In this document: positions 1-11,870 of the stretch, piece after piece
Layout: each line of letters starts with the position of its first letter
How positions within the stretch are numbered: the stretch's first letter is position 1
DNA from: Terebella lapidaria
Taxonomy: Eukaryota; Annelida; Polychaeta; Terebellida; Terebellidae
Direction of reading: 5' to 3'
DNA length: 64,000 bases
NCBI GenBank assembly: GCA_949152475.1
Contig: OX424570.1
Coordinates: 8,482,181 to 8,546,180 of the forward strand
Position numbers and translations under genes: made by a program
Notes under the pieces: model-generated
Told to the model about the DNA's origin: nothing
Databases searched by the model: none
What the model saw: the letters and a program-made list of their open reading frames with translations, nothing else

Positions 1-993
1 TTGGACCCCCTCGACGCCACGGCGGACGTACGCCGGAGGCTCGGTCCCACGACCGCCAGCGTCTACGAGACTTTCCGCGAGTCTGTAGGCCAGGCGGTCG
101 GCCATCGTCGCGATGGTATGGACCGGATCCCCGGTGATCCGGCGTTGGTGAACCTGCCGGTGCCTCGAGCCATTCGTGACTTGGGGTCCGCAGGTGTGGC
201 CGCGTTGGTCCGCGCTCGGGAGGAGCACCCCTGGGATCACCCCCAGCGTGGTCGACTCACCCGAGCGGCGGAGTACCTTGTGGCGGAGATGGACAGCTCT
301 CTGGATCGGTTCAGCCGGTGCCGCGCCGAGGCCTCCCGTGTCGCATGCGATCTCGCATACGACCAGGGCCTCATGGAAGGCACCCGGCGGAGCCTAGAGA
401 GCCACCGGACTTTGTCGGCCGTCATTGAGCGGCGCGCGTTCGACCAGGGTCGGACCGCCGCTCTTGCCGAGCAGTCCGGGGCGTCCGCCCCCGCCCCAGA
501 GGTGGCCGCACGGATGGAGCACCTGGAGGCTGAGAATGAGCAGCTACGGCGTCGTCTTGACGAAGCCGAGGCCGCTCGGACTCGCCTAATCCAGGGCGTC
601 GATGACCCCGAGTCGTCCGCCCTGAACCAGGCGGCTCTCCGGCGCGCGGATGCCGCTTTGGAGCTGGCCATCTACCCATACCTAGTCCAGGTGTGGGGAG
701 AGCGGACGGCCGGTCCACAGCGCACCCGCGATACGGTGGAGATGTTCCGCGCCATAGCAGATCTCGGCGCGACATCTCTACCGGCCTCCGTTGTGATGGC
801 TCCGTCAGGACCCGGATTGCAGGGCTCACCACAAAAGCCCGTGCAAGCTCCACCGGGCCTGCCTCATCCGCCCGTGCAGCCGGCTTTCACTCTGCCGGCT
901 CCGCTGCTTCCGCGGCGTAGGGACCCGTCACCGCCGCCAGACCCCAAGACAGGCGGCACGGATGAGGAGCCGATGACGACGGAGGAAGGCTAG
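1..993 (+). CDS. Gag-like or accessory protein of the LTR element, partial
   Basis: The frame is open from the first base and ends at the stop at 991-993. The first ATG is at 118, so it probably begins upstream of the window. The 330 visible residues are Arg/Ala/Glu-rich. A predicted coiled coil lies near residues 165-215 (pattern EHLEAENEQLRRRLDEAEAA), followed by a proline-rich tail from about residue 265. I see no Cys-His zinc knuckle, protease or polymerase motif. The position directly upstream of the 3' LTR suits a gag-only element or an extra 3' frame. I do not recognise the family; assignment to the element rests on the related sequence in the second copy. Confidence 0.5.
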   Translation: MDPLDATADVRRRLGPTTASVYETFRESVGQAVGHRRDGMDRIPGDPALVNLPVPRAIRDLGSAGVAALVRAREEHPWDHPQRGRLTRAAEYLVAEMDSSLDRFSRCRAEASRVACDLAYDQGLMEGTRRSLESHRTLSAVIERRAFDQGRTAALAEQSGASAPAPEVAARMEHLEAENEQLRRRLDEAEAARTRLIQGVDDPESSALNQAALRRADAALELAIYPYLVQVWGERTAGPQRTRDTVEMFRAIADLGATSLPASVVMAPSGPGLQGSPQKPVQAPPGLPHPPVQPAFTLPAPLLPRRRDPSPPPDPKTGGTDEEPMTTEEG

Positions 994-1518
994 GGTACTA
1001 GCCTCGTCGCTGCATGTGTGCGGCGGCGTGCCGGAGTCGCTCCCGCGGCTCCGCCCTGCCTCAGACCCGTTCTGCGGATCTGAGGAGCCGGCCGGCAGGG
1101 CGGTCGGCAACATTTTAGAGGTACTATCACTTTTGATCACTCGGTGTGTCGTTTTACAAAATTTCTAAATTTAAAGTCTAACCTTAAAGATATTCCAAAG
1201 ACTCGACACACCGTCCTTTTATAATGGATGACCTTTCAAGGTCATCACACGGTTTTGGACCACCTCGGTCAAAATTTTAGCTTGTTTATGAGGATTTATT
1301 CAAAATTGCAAAGCGCGTTATAGTTTACTCCATAAGTCCGGGGGTAGTTCCCCATTCTTCCAAAAGGGACTCTTAAAGTCCTAGTGTTTGCGCCGTGACT
1401 TCCGGGCGTTGCCATCGTGCCTTCTTCCGGCCCCCGCCATGCGAAGCCTTCGTCGGGTTTCGAGCATTTTGGGCGCGGGCGGAACATGTTGGGGACCAAC
1501 ATTGTAAGAAGGGGGTAA
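994..1518 (+). other. Untranslated spacer of LTR element
   Basis: No convincing coding potential. The end (about 1497-1518) matches the corresponding junction of the second copy near 6638-6665 and is purine-rich, as expected for a plus-strand priming tract next to an LTR. Confidence 0.45.
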
Positions 1519-2242
1519 TGTGGCGATTTTGCCCTAAGCACGCGGCAGGTGATTGTAAACATAAAAGCCATTTATGTGGCCTTTCTGTACTTGGCCTTGT
1601 TTTGACATGCTCCGTTCGAGCGTGCGTTGCCACGGCGACGTATTGTAATTTACGCTCCAGTAAACTATAACAATGGATCGATTTAACCTCGCGTGCGCCC
1701 TGCAGTTTCTGGTGTATTATATATACACTGGAAGCGACTCGTTCGAGGAGATTGTCCAAGATCGAGACTAGGACGCACACGAGGCTCGCCATGAGCTTTG
1801 TGTTCCCTGGGTCTGAGTAGTGGGCTCCTAGAGCCCTGGGGACGATTTCCGTGGGGAGGCCCGGGCTGGGAGAGACGAGTTGCTGACTCGGGGGCCTTCG
1901 GCCCTGTGGATCGCCAGCTCTCTCCCTTCCCGGGACATGTGACAGAGGCTCTGGCCAGCATGTCGGACTGTACGGGGTTCCGTCCCCGAGGCAGACCGCG
2001 GCTCGCCAGGCCCCGCCAGTTAACACCGTGGTGATGAACCAGTTTCTGAACGGTGTCCGTAGGCCTGGGAGTGTCGGGTGGGCTGTTCCCTGGTTACCGT
2101 TAATGATGAAGTAGTTACCGTGTCCGCCGCGACCTCCGGTGAGCGGCCCTGCCGCGAGGATCCGGAATAGCGGATGCGCGTCCGCAAGGACTCGGATGAG
2201 AGAGGACTATCCTCGAGGATCCCGAAGAGCGGACGGTAGTCA
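1519..2242 (+). repeat. LTR-like terminal repeat
   Basis: About 724 bp from TGTGGCG to GTAGTCA. An AT-rich TATA-like stretch lies near 1712-1725, followed by a GC-rich part, as in an LTR with U3 and R/U5. The partner copy has a ~579 bp equivalent. Boundaries are inferred from the TG...CA ends and from the switch in base composition. Confidence 0.45.
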
Positions 2243-2411
2243 ATAACTTTACACTCCTATACATAAATAATGTGTTTGAGATGAATGTCCAGAAATTGGA
2301 ATTTATTGTATTGTGTCAGTATAATTTGCACTCTAAATTTATTATTTTATGCAGAAAGATGGTCGCTCTACTATCCAGAATATGTAAAATGGAATATTAT
2401 TTCAGAATTAC

Positions 2412-5400
2412 CAGACGTGTCTTCTTTTGGAGAAAGACATGCACGGTGGAACCACTCTTTGCCTAGGCATTCTTCCTTGCGGTGGCACTGGATCATCTGT
2501 CCTCCTTTCCGCTCCCCACACACACAGTAGATGTAGGTCTCGTTATCCCTACACTGGGCACAAAACCAGTCACCACTTGGTGCCTCTGACAGTGGTGGGT
2601 CGACGCAAGAGAAGTGGTACCATCCATTGGGACAAGTTCGAGCGCAACACTGCACCATTTCGTCTTCCTTGTCTGGAAATTTAATATGTGATACAATATA
2701 TAGGAGTTTCTGTCACCTCGTTTACATACTTCACATACTAGTATAGTGTAGGAAAAGGCCATTAACTCTAAATAGTGATATTTCAGTTCTTTACTCACAG
2801 CCTTAATACGATATATTATTATAAATAAAGGTGTTGAATGGGCTTTCCAGATTTATGATCAAGTGCTATCCATGTTTATTCATAACTATGAAATTTTACA
2901 CTCATAAAATTTACTGAAATTTATTGATGGTATTGGAATCTACACTATTCCATTACACTAAATGCTACACTGCATTTGAATGTTACGTACCTGTTCTACA
3001 GCTGCAGAAAACAAATGTGTCTGAAGCATCCTGTCTGTCAATGGCATCAGCACTCTCATAGGCATGCTTTGCTGTGGCAAGCTCCTCAAAGGGAGTCTCT
3101 TGCCAAACCCTCTCCACGATCTGTTGGCAGACATTCGTGAGCCAGCGTTCCTGTGCTTTGTGGGAAGATGGTAAGTCAGGGGGTGTGTGCTCCAGACTGT
3201 CTAGTTTGAGCACTTCCATGTACAGTAGAAGGGTCATCCCCTTTGTGGTCAACTAAAGGAACAATGTACATGTACAAATGAATATTAGTGTGCCCAAAGT
3301 AAACATGCTTATTTGATTGTGATGGGAATATGATATATCCTGCACTTGTTAAATGTTGCATTCATATTGATGGAACGTTTGAAAAGTATGGTGTTACTAC
3401 ACATAACAAACCTCCAAGAGATCCCACACGTGTTGGAAATGTGTCATGACGGGAAGAGTCGCGTTCGTTCTGTTGAAGAAAAGTCGTATTTGGGCCAATG
3501 TTCCAACATCTGCCTGGCTTCCAGGGTCACACAGAGACTTCATGGTGTCCTGCAAACGATATATGTCTCAGTATTATCCATATACATGTATGTTAGGAAA
3601 TTTCACTGGAATGTAAGTATCAATCTGTTACCACCAATACAGTCATAACATAGATAATACAATGTAGATTCTGATGCTCAAACCAGGAATTACATCCATT
3701 CCTATGAATTTACAAGCATTCAACACCAGATCCCAGATAAACATACAACACCAGATGACTGGTTGTATCACAGGGCAAATAAATTTTTAGATTATTCCTG
3801 TATCCATCTACAAAATATTGCATATTGTGTATTCACCTCTAAGAGTAGGCCTTCTTTGTGAAACTCCTGAGCACTTTCGGTGTAGCAGCCTAGATCATGG
3901 GATGATGCTCTGAACGTTGTGCGTGCCTTCTTCGCTTTGATTATTCCCTCGATTGTGAGCGCATCGCCATTGCAGGCAGTCTGCAGTGGAGCATCATTGA
4001 CGATGGGGACATACTGTCGCAGGTGATCCAGGACCTGCAGCGTACCTCCAGTATCCGATGGGTTTACATCCAAAACTCCCAGGTTACACACTTCCGACTT
4101 CTTGGTCATCTCTTCCCAATACTTGTGTCTGGCCAGTCGGGGCTTGAGGTGTTTCAGGGCTGGCACAAATTCCACCATTATGTTCCAAACGGTAAGACAA
4201 AGACGTTGTCTGTGCTCCTGAAGATCCTGGGGGCTTGGGAGGAAGGCTTCAGCTGGCAGCTCGGTCGGACGTACAGGAAGTGCTGGAGTCACATCTTTAG
4301 GTATAACCCTATCTTTGCAGGCTAACATCAGAGTGAAGATGTGGAATGATTTCTTGCGCTCAAGTGTGCGATGTTTCTGTGAAGCCTGGAACTGCACGTT
4401 ATCGAACGTTAGCGAAAACCCTGCTGTCGTTGAGGCATCTACGCTTTCTTCCACAAAAAGACGTCGACGTGCGGGATTCTTTGAAACTGCCAGCTGAAAT
4501 AGAGACGTATAAAATATAACTTTAAATAAATTGGAAAACGGGCACCATATAGGTGAAAGTCTTTTTACAGTGAAATATAGGGTACATTCGGATCTTTAAT
4601 GCCAAAAATAGTATACCGTTTTTTCTTTCTCTGCTTTCCAATCTGTGACCTTTCTGTCATGGTACCTTGTGACGACATCGATGACACGACGTGCAGCATT
4701 TGCTCCACAGCTTATGGACAGATAGTTCATGGCGTGGAACACTGCTTGGCTGACGCCCTCACATTGAAGGTGTAAACCTATGGACGACTGGGTGAACGTG
4801 TAGACTTTTGGATTGTGTGAATGGAGAAGCATTCCGATGATCACGCCGATTCGTGCATTGTACTTAGCGTCGGTTTCTCTTTCATTTTGGATCCTGCAAG
4901 TAAAATATTAGTGCACTTCAGTTACAGATAGAGTGCCTCTTGCGATAATATCAAAACATGACATGAAAATGATATTGATAAAAGCATAGGATTGTTGTAT
5001 GATATTTTCATGCCCAAGGTCCAAATTATTTATGTAACAATTAAGGGAGAGTACATCCCATCCATTCGTCTGTGACCCTGAACGCGGTTCTCATCAGGTA
5101 ATAAACAGGGAGCAATTGCTAGCAAATCAAGGAGAAAATCACAGACTGGACGCATTAATACAAAATACAGGGGTTTTACTATCTCTTTAACTTGCATCAA
5201 GCTGAATATACCCTTAAGCCCGTTGTTACAAACTATTGAGAAAGTGGGCACCCGAGATTTTCTGGTGAACATCCGTGCGCCCACGATTCTTGGATGAAAT
5301 GTAGTTCATCTGAAATGTTTGGACGTCACCACAAAAAGGTTACTGAGACTTGGCCTGTATAAACCAACTGTTCACAGCCACCAGTATGGACAGTCGGCGG

Positions 5401-8400
5401 CATAGGTTTCACATCTTTATTGCTCACGAAGACACGAATATCTGTGACATGCACTGTGTCCACAGAAGCATGTGACAATGCTCATATCACTTTTTTCCAG
5501 CCATTTACTACACAGAATTCCCAGCCTCGCTCTTCAAATCCACATGTATTGTGCAGCTCAAATACCAGGAAGAATCTACAAAACACACAAAAGTAAGTTA
5601 TGCCTAAGGGAAATATGGCAGATGTCGGGCATGCTAAACAGGACTCTGGGCGGGCCATGATGCTTGTTACCACATTCCAAGTGCCGGACACATTATACGT
5701 GACTGAGCATGCCTCTAGGCTAACTTCCATGTGTACCTGATACTTGCGGCATAAACGGTGCCCGATATTTGCAAGCGTAACTTGCCCCAGCAGACGTCAG
5801 AATCCTAACCTGGACTCTCAGCATGCTATCAGGTTTGCCATCATGCTTCAGGTATCGAACAAGTTGTATAAGACTTAGCAGACCACCAAGCTGTTCACCA
5901 TACAACTTTGCCAACATTTGCAAGTGTGACCACGTACGATATTTACGAGTGTGACCATGCCCGATATTTGGGAATGAACAATATAAATTGTCATTGTGAC
6001 CAAACCCAATATTTACAATCATGAACGTGTTTGGTATTTGAGGGTCTATAAAATCATGTGCCTGACAGCCCTTGGCTCGTGGATACCGGCCATTATGCCG
6101 GTAGTGGCATAGTCACTCCCTCGGGACCATAGGGAGTGAATCCATCAGCGGATTGGGATCAAGGGACTCTAGATCTCTGTTCTTATACCCTGGGGATAGA
6201 ATCCTGGCTAGCCCGACAGTCTGCCAGAGCCGGTAGGCACCATCACCATCCAGGGTGAGAGGCTATTACCAATCCATGGGGGGTTGGGGGTTTGGTGTGA
6301 GCCCTCGGATCCAAGCAGCCTCCATTCTGGGCCCTCGATCGGATTTGTCCCCAGGGTCCTCATGGACATGGCCATGCCCACGTCCTTTCATCCTCGTCCT
6401 CTCGCCTTGACAGCTCTCAGACAATTCAAAGAAAACAAGATGGGCTGCTAGCTATGAGCTCACGAGAGCGAGGGTGTGACGTCATGGCCATTGATACAGT
6501 ATAGTGGAGTGAGAGAAGAACATTGCGTCTCCAAGGAGATGCACAAGCTTTGAATGTGAAGCAGCCAAAACAGGTAGATATATAGAGTAGGATAGCGGCC
6601 TAAACTCCTATCGCAATCTTCGGACAAAAACAAAACATTAACACCTTCTTACAATGTTAGTGGCCAACATGAGCCGCCTTGGCCCAAAAGCTCCCGAAAC
6701 ACGAGCCTTCATCCAATTTCTCCTTATCCTTTCTCAGAGTGGACGATGACCTCCACTCCCTGAGAAGGGCGTAAGAGCTAATTCTCCATGGGGAGGAGGC
6801 GGCAACCCTGGCGGCGGTCGCTGTAGCTTGGTGGGTGACCCCTGTGATGCTGGTCCTGGTGGGGCTACCGTGGCGAACATCTTGACCCAATCCTGGATGC
6901 ACTCCTTGCCGCTGGTCCGCTCGCCCCATTTCCTGTCCAAAATGGGGTACAGCGCCAGCTCCTCCAGAGCTGCATTTAATCATCATGTTTTGACTTCTCC
7001 GAGGGCGGATGACATAGGGTCATCGATGCCCTCTGGCAGGCGAGTCTGAGGAGCCTCAGCATCGCGTAGGTATCTGCACTTCCGCTTCCACCTCAGCGGA
7101 GAAGGAACTTTGCTGCAACTTGGCAGCCTTAGCAGTGGCCATTCCTTTGCAGAAAGCCTGCTGCTTGAGGTCAGTCGCCAGAATCTGGTAGCTATTAAGG
7201 CTACGCCGGGTTCCTTCTATCAATCCTTGGTCGTGTGCTAGGGTGAACGCGACATGAGAGGCCTCTGCTCGGTGCCTTCTAGAGTAGCTTTTCCATCTCT
7301 GCTATGTACTCCATGGCACGAATGAGCCTGACTTGCCAGGGGTGATCCCAGGGGCACTCATCCCGTGCAGGCCTCAGCGCCCCAATCCCTGCAGGCCCCA
7401 AGTCACTAATGACCCGGGGTACCGGCAGATTGGCCAGCGCTGGATCAGACGGCACACGCTCCTGACAATCTCATTGATGATCTACCACCTGGCCTACGCA
7501 CTCTTGAAAAGTCTCATAGGCCCAAGCAGTGTCGGAGCAGTACTGTCTGAGAATCTTCTCGATCTTTTCGGATGGAGGACTGGCAGAATACAGCCGTCCT
7601 GGGTATAGAGCCTCTTAATCCGTTGATATAGAGGTGAAAATAATAATACACCATTGAAAAATATGCTAAAACAAGATGACTGTTACATAAAAATACTCTG
7701 CCACCTCTTGAAGTGAGCCAGATGGTTTGATCATTACAAGTACTAATTAGTATGAGAAGCCCTTAATAAGCAAGATAATATGATGATACGCTTAAATTTG
7801 AGATTGTGGTTCCCTGATTGTGAAATGTAGCAGTACTGATAGACAAACACATCACATCATCCCACCAAACCAACAAGGAACTGCGGCACCCAACACATAT
7901 GAAAACGCTACATTTCAAAAGCCTGGTGCGAACCTGACGGATGTTGGAAAACCTTGGAGCAAGGGCATGAAAACCAACAATGCCAATGCTGTTCATCATA
8001 ATACACACTATCTGACGTTGGACTCTTGAAATTTACACTACATGTAAATTATTTATTACAATCTTTTGTGTAAGAAAAAAAGTGGTGTAAGAAATTACTC
8101 TGTACGAATTATTGTAAAAATGATTCAACATAAATTTATTAAATGTGCAAATCAATGTAAATTTGTCAAATGTACAAATCAATGCATTATGGACCAATCT
8201 GCGATACTCATTTCAAGGCATGCAAACAAATTCATTCAATTTAACTTTCAATGGGTCATCTTCTTCGAGCAGTGTCCTGCAAATACTGTACACGATCATT
8301 ACAACAGTAGCAAGTATTACCGTTTGTTTCCTTTTCGTCCTTTCAACACTTGAGAAGACAGCTTCTTCTTTGATGGCATCACAGCCTCCACAACTCTGCC

Positions 8401-9075
8401 AAAGAAGGGCATCTTCTCTTCCACCTCGGTCATAACATTTGCCCAGTTAAAGGCAACCAGGTTTTCCTCTTTGACATCGTTAGTCAGGGTAGTTATTCGC
8501 TTGCTGGCATTTTTGCCAGTGACCCTTGCAAATTCTGTCTTGAGTTCCGAGAACGCCACCGCGTTGAACGCATCCCTGGCAGATTCGCTGGAGGCAATCA
8601 AGAGCCTGAAGCAAGCCACGTACTTGCTATTCTGTAGGTAAGTACAGGCCCTTTCCCGGAAACCTATCTCAGATGTGCTAGGCTGACATGTTGGTGAATC
8701 CGTGGGGATTGCAGCTGATTGTTTGGGTGGAGTGTCTTTGTAATCGGCAGTTTTATTTTTAAAACCAGGTAACGGGGATTCTGCTTGGCGCTTCAAATTG
8801 TCCCTATGTGATACAAAGTTATCTGCACTGTCTGAAGCTACCTTTGACTCAGGCGTGCCAATGTACTTCCTTGTATTGGTTTTTTTGTTCAGGTATGTTT
8901 TGTGTCTTAAAATGCACACACAAGACAAGCACAAAAACAAACCACTGTATCCTTTTACTGTCGGAAGTGAGCGTTTGACAGTGTATGGTGACGACAGTTT
9001 ACTTAGTTTGACCCTGTTATACCCTTTCGATGTTTTGGTAAACTGTGTGTTGCATGATGCACACACTCGATCCAT
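2412..9075 (-). CDS. DUF6589 protein with two PHD fingers (six exons found)
   Basis: Exons on the minus strand, in coding order: 9075-8321, 4893-4617, 4493-3837, 3549-3412, 3252-2991 and 2672-2412. All junctions have GT-AG sites and keep frame, giving about 783 residues. The start is the ATG at 9075. Residues 1-80 carry CxxC pairs (CASC, CLSC), probably a zinc site. Residues ~250-690 are DUF6589-like: LLHSHNP, LTFDNVQF, MTKKSEVCNLGV, GDALTIEGIIKAKKAR and a GTLAQIRLFFNRTN segment. A first PHD finger follows (FCSC...WYHFSC...WFCAQC), then a second (YCVC...MIQC...WFHRAC). The second PHD lacks its last Cys pair, so a final exon is missing: either a tiny one near 2366-2343 or one left of the LTR element. 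DUF6589 genes are lineage-expanded and may be transposase-derived; the PHD pair suggests binding to histone H3 tails. This copy looks intact apart from its unresolved 3' end. Confidence 0.82.
4894..8320 (-). other. Intron 1 of the DUF6589/PHD gene
   Basis: A 3.4-kb intron between the donor GTAATA at 8320 and the acceptor TTGCAG at 4894. It joins a codon split two bases plus one base. It contains the inverted LTR-element copy (6059-7615). Between 5740 and 6050 are several diverged ~30-bp repeats around CCCGATATTTGCAAG-type sequence. I see no further exon in it. Confidence 0.6.
6059..7615 (-). mobile_element. LTR retroelement relative, inverted (fossil)
   Basis: On the minus strand an LTR-like segment (6637 down to 6059, ~579 bp, TG...CA) follows a purine tract. 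The tract/LTR junction matches the one at 1497-1520. The internal part, up to about 7615, resembles the reading frame of the first copy, for example around 7335-7360 versus 221-247 and 7490-7540 versus 60-110. It is broken and shortened relative to the first copy, with multiple lesions, and is therefore an older or more decayed insertion. It lies within intron 1 of the DUF6589 gene. Confidence 0.6.
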
Positions 9076-10079
9076 TTTCAATCATAATCCATGTGTTTTG
9101 CCTTGCCTAGCAACCAAAATGGAGGTGACTAAAAATATGGAACCCTGCACCTGAATCCGGATTTTGTGCCAACATTACTGAATGGTAAAACAAACTCTTT
9201 TATATAATAAAAAGCCAGTATTGTGTAGAGTATAATTTTATTTTCATGTCTAAATGCAAAAACGGTATTTAAATTTTATTATCATGTATTTTTCGGTAAA
9301 CGAAACAATGGTACATGCGGTATCAGTTTGCTGATGGCTCATTCTAGAGCTCCATAGAAATCCCCGCACTGAATATGTTTTTGGACCAATGAGCAAGCGG
9401 CATCCTGGGCTGACAATTTTTCGGATGTTTGAGAAGTTTTTTTCAGTGTGGCGGTTTATTGTTGATTTCTTTGATGGAATAGACATATGCACTAAAGTAA
9501 GGTTCCTACATTTAAAAATGGATAATATATTGTATAATTTCGTTGCACTTGTAGTGTCTACTTGAATTCTGTGAGACCTACATCGAGTCAAAGTGTTGGG
9601 CGATATTGGGGTGGATGTTCATGAAGTGGGACTCTCGTGTGACAACATAGACATCAGCTTTTAAAAACAGTCACACAGAGAGTTCCGGGGGGCTAGACCT
9701 AGGGGGCGCGCAATGTGCTAACAGGAGGCCAACGTTGGCCGGTTATTACGTAACCAACCTTTTCAGACTGCATACCCATCTAACATTGGGCCAACGTGAG
9801 ACCAATATCATCCAATACCAACCCACATTTAGCCAACATGGGGCCAACAATACCATGTTTGCTGGGTTACTATAAATAATGCCCGACTAAATCTAGTCAT
9901 AAAAGTTTAGGTGTGATCAACCGTCACCATGGTTTTGTTGTATTAGGTTTGTTCGAACACACAGGCTTTCATTCCATTCTAAGCGTTTCTATGTTGTTTT
10001 TCTTCCATTGCCTAATATAGCCAACAGCAAGTTACCTACCTATACCTTATATATTGTTTCTCTGATTAACAGGTCTACT
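9076..10079. other. Intergenic, upstream of DUF6589/PHD gene
   Basis: This should hold the promoter of the minus-strand gene beginning at 9075. No clear TATA box or CpG-rich block is visible. Between 9720 and 9865 there are repeated GGCCAAC/GTTGGCC elements (for example GCCAACGTTGGCC near 9728) of unknown role. I see no coding sequence. Confidence 0.4.
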
Positions 10080-11760
10080 ACATTTCGTTACTAGTATTAT
10101 ATTTTGATAGGTTTGACCTATAATATGGAGAAAAAACACACTTTAAAGTCTTACTCAAGTCAACATGGATTTCGAGTTATTATGTTTCGTGTTATAGAAA
10201 ATGCAAAAGGTAATATGCTGGCTTTTACAGAACCTTAATATCTCGAGGTATTACTAATTCTGTGTCAAGTTTTTGTGTACTTGAATTATAAAGCTCATTA
10301 GCTATTATAATGAGTATTCCTGGCGTCACACGAATAAGTTATTTCAATTAGCTACTTTTAAAACCCTTTTCTGAATGATATGTGCATATAGTATTGCTAA
10401 ATAATGCTAAAATAAGCATTATGATGGAAAATATACCACACCCATAAGATGTGTCTGGTCACCATGCCAACCGTACTTAACAAACGGACCATAACAACAT
10501 GGTTGCTAGGGGGCTTATCTCGGGACTGGTATGCATAATGACGTTTAAAGTACTAGTATAGTGAAAATATGATGTGAACTTGTATGAAAGATCTCATTGA
10601 TCTGAGCAAAATGTTTTTACGGCATGTAAATATCACAATCCGTTCAAAAGTTATAACACTTTAAAGATTGAAATCGGCAAATTTGCTTTATCAAAACAAT
10701 TTAGCTAATTAGTATGCAAATGAGATATTCATGGCGTCATCGGGGGAAGTTGTTTTAATTAGGTAATTTGATATGTATTATTCATTCATTTAATGTTATG
10801 ATTATTCATCAAAACTCATTCTATACAAATTTTAATATGAATAATCAGTGTTTTCACTTTTTCTGTTGTTGTCAAGGTAACCAGTGACCTTGTATGGCCC
10901 ATAGCAACCATGGTTGCTAGGGCCAGAAACCCACTTGGAACAGGGTATGCACAAATGAAAATGATGCCAACTTGAGCTCCATAAGAATTTATTTCGTAAA
11001 TAATCGACAGAAAGTCTGTGGATAGACTGACTTGGCAGTTAATGGCCATGGCAGCCATGGGTAACTACGGCTATAGGGAACGACTGGTAACCATAGCAAC
11101 AGTAAAATTTGTGTGGATATTGACTATGTATGGTACATAATAATATGCACTAGTCAGATCGTCAGAACCTTCAATAAGAATCATTATACCATGGCTTGGA
11201 ATATCCTAATTAAAATTTGTTCCCCTCGTGACGTCATAAATTCTCATTATCATCTAATTTGCATATTAATGAGTTGCTAGAACTTTTCAAGTGGCTTCTG
11301 TATTGTAGTGCCGGAATGGCAATTCCAAATGGCTGTAACTTTTGAATGGATAAAGATATTGATATACCGTAAAGACCATTTTGCTGAGATCATTGAGATC
11401 TTTCATATAACAAAACATCATATTTCACTTTACTAGTACTTTAAACTTATTCAATGGATTTCAGAAGAGATTCATGTCCACATTTTCACCGGTTTTATGG
11501 TACCTAATTCAATATTCAGGGCGTTGGGCCCCTAGCAACCATGGTTGCTATGGGTTATATCTCGAGAAGTTACCTTAGCAACCAATTCTTGAAATGGAAT
11601 ACTGGCTATATCTCGTGCCAAATAAAGTACATGTGCCAAATAAAGCTCATATTATCACCGTACATGTTTGAAAATAGAAGTTTCATTACTTCAACTTGTT
11701 TTACCCTTGTGACGTCATGAAGACTCATTATGAGAATCCATGATTTTAAAATTTTCTACG
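10080..11760. repeat. Dispersed repeat with GCAACC/GGTTGC palindromes, copy 1
   Basis: AT-rich noncoding block in which short modules recur: TAGCAACCATGGTTGCTA-like palindromes (10901-10923, 11531-11552, and a weaker one near 10491-10517), TGACGTCA near 11230 and 11710, and phrases such as ACTCATTATGAGAAT. The same mix appears at 29400-30275, so this is a dispersed family. No ORF of note. Confidence 0.6.
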
Positions 11761-11870
11761 AAAGGTGTCAAAGATCTACTATACATGTAGGCCTACATAT
11801 CTCCTTCTGCGTGTCACATAGGTTAACTCCAGTGCCAGATGAAGATTCGTGATCAATTTTTTCCTGGACA

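Larger units (their letters stand above)
1..2242 (+). mobile_element. LTR retroelement, 3' part (fossil)
   Basis: This GC-rich block differs sharply in composition from the AT-rich DNA after 2242. It contains an open reading frame, a spacer, a purine-rich tract just before 1519 and a long terminal-repeat-like segment beginning TG and ending CA (1519-2242). A diverged relative lies in opposite orientation at 6059-7615, and matches it both in the reading frame region and at the purine tract/LTR junction. That two-point match is the main support for a single mobile family. The 5' part lies outside the window, so terminal-repeat identity, and with it age, cannot be judged. The superfamily is not determined, because no reverse transcriptase or integrase is visible here. 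Confidence 0.6.

Noticed and set aside
2343-2366. Tiny terminal exon of the DUF6589/PHD gene
   Set aside because: Would require a ~45-bp intron and does not complete the PHD zinc ligands; left as an open possibility, not annotated.
5030-5284. Candidate extra exon in the first intron of the DUF6589 gene
   Set aside because: Exon 1 and exon 2 already join in phase, and the frame here has no similarity to the family nor convincing splice sites.
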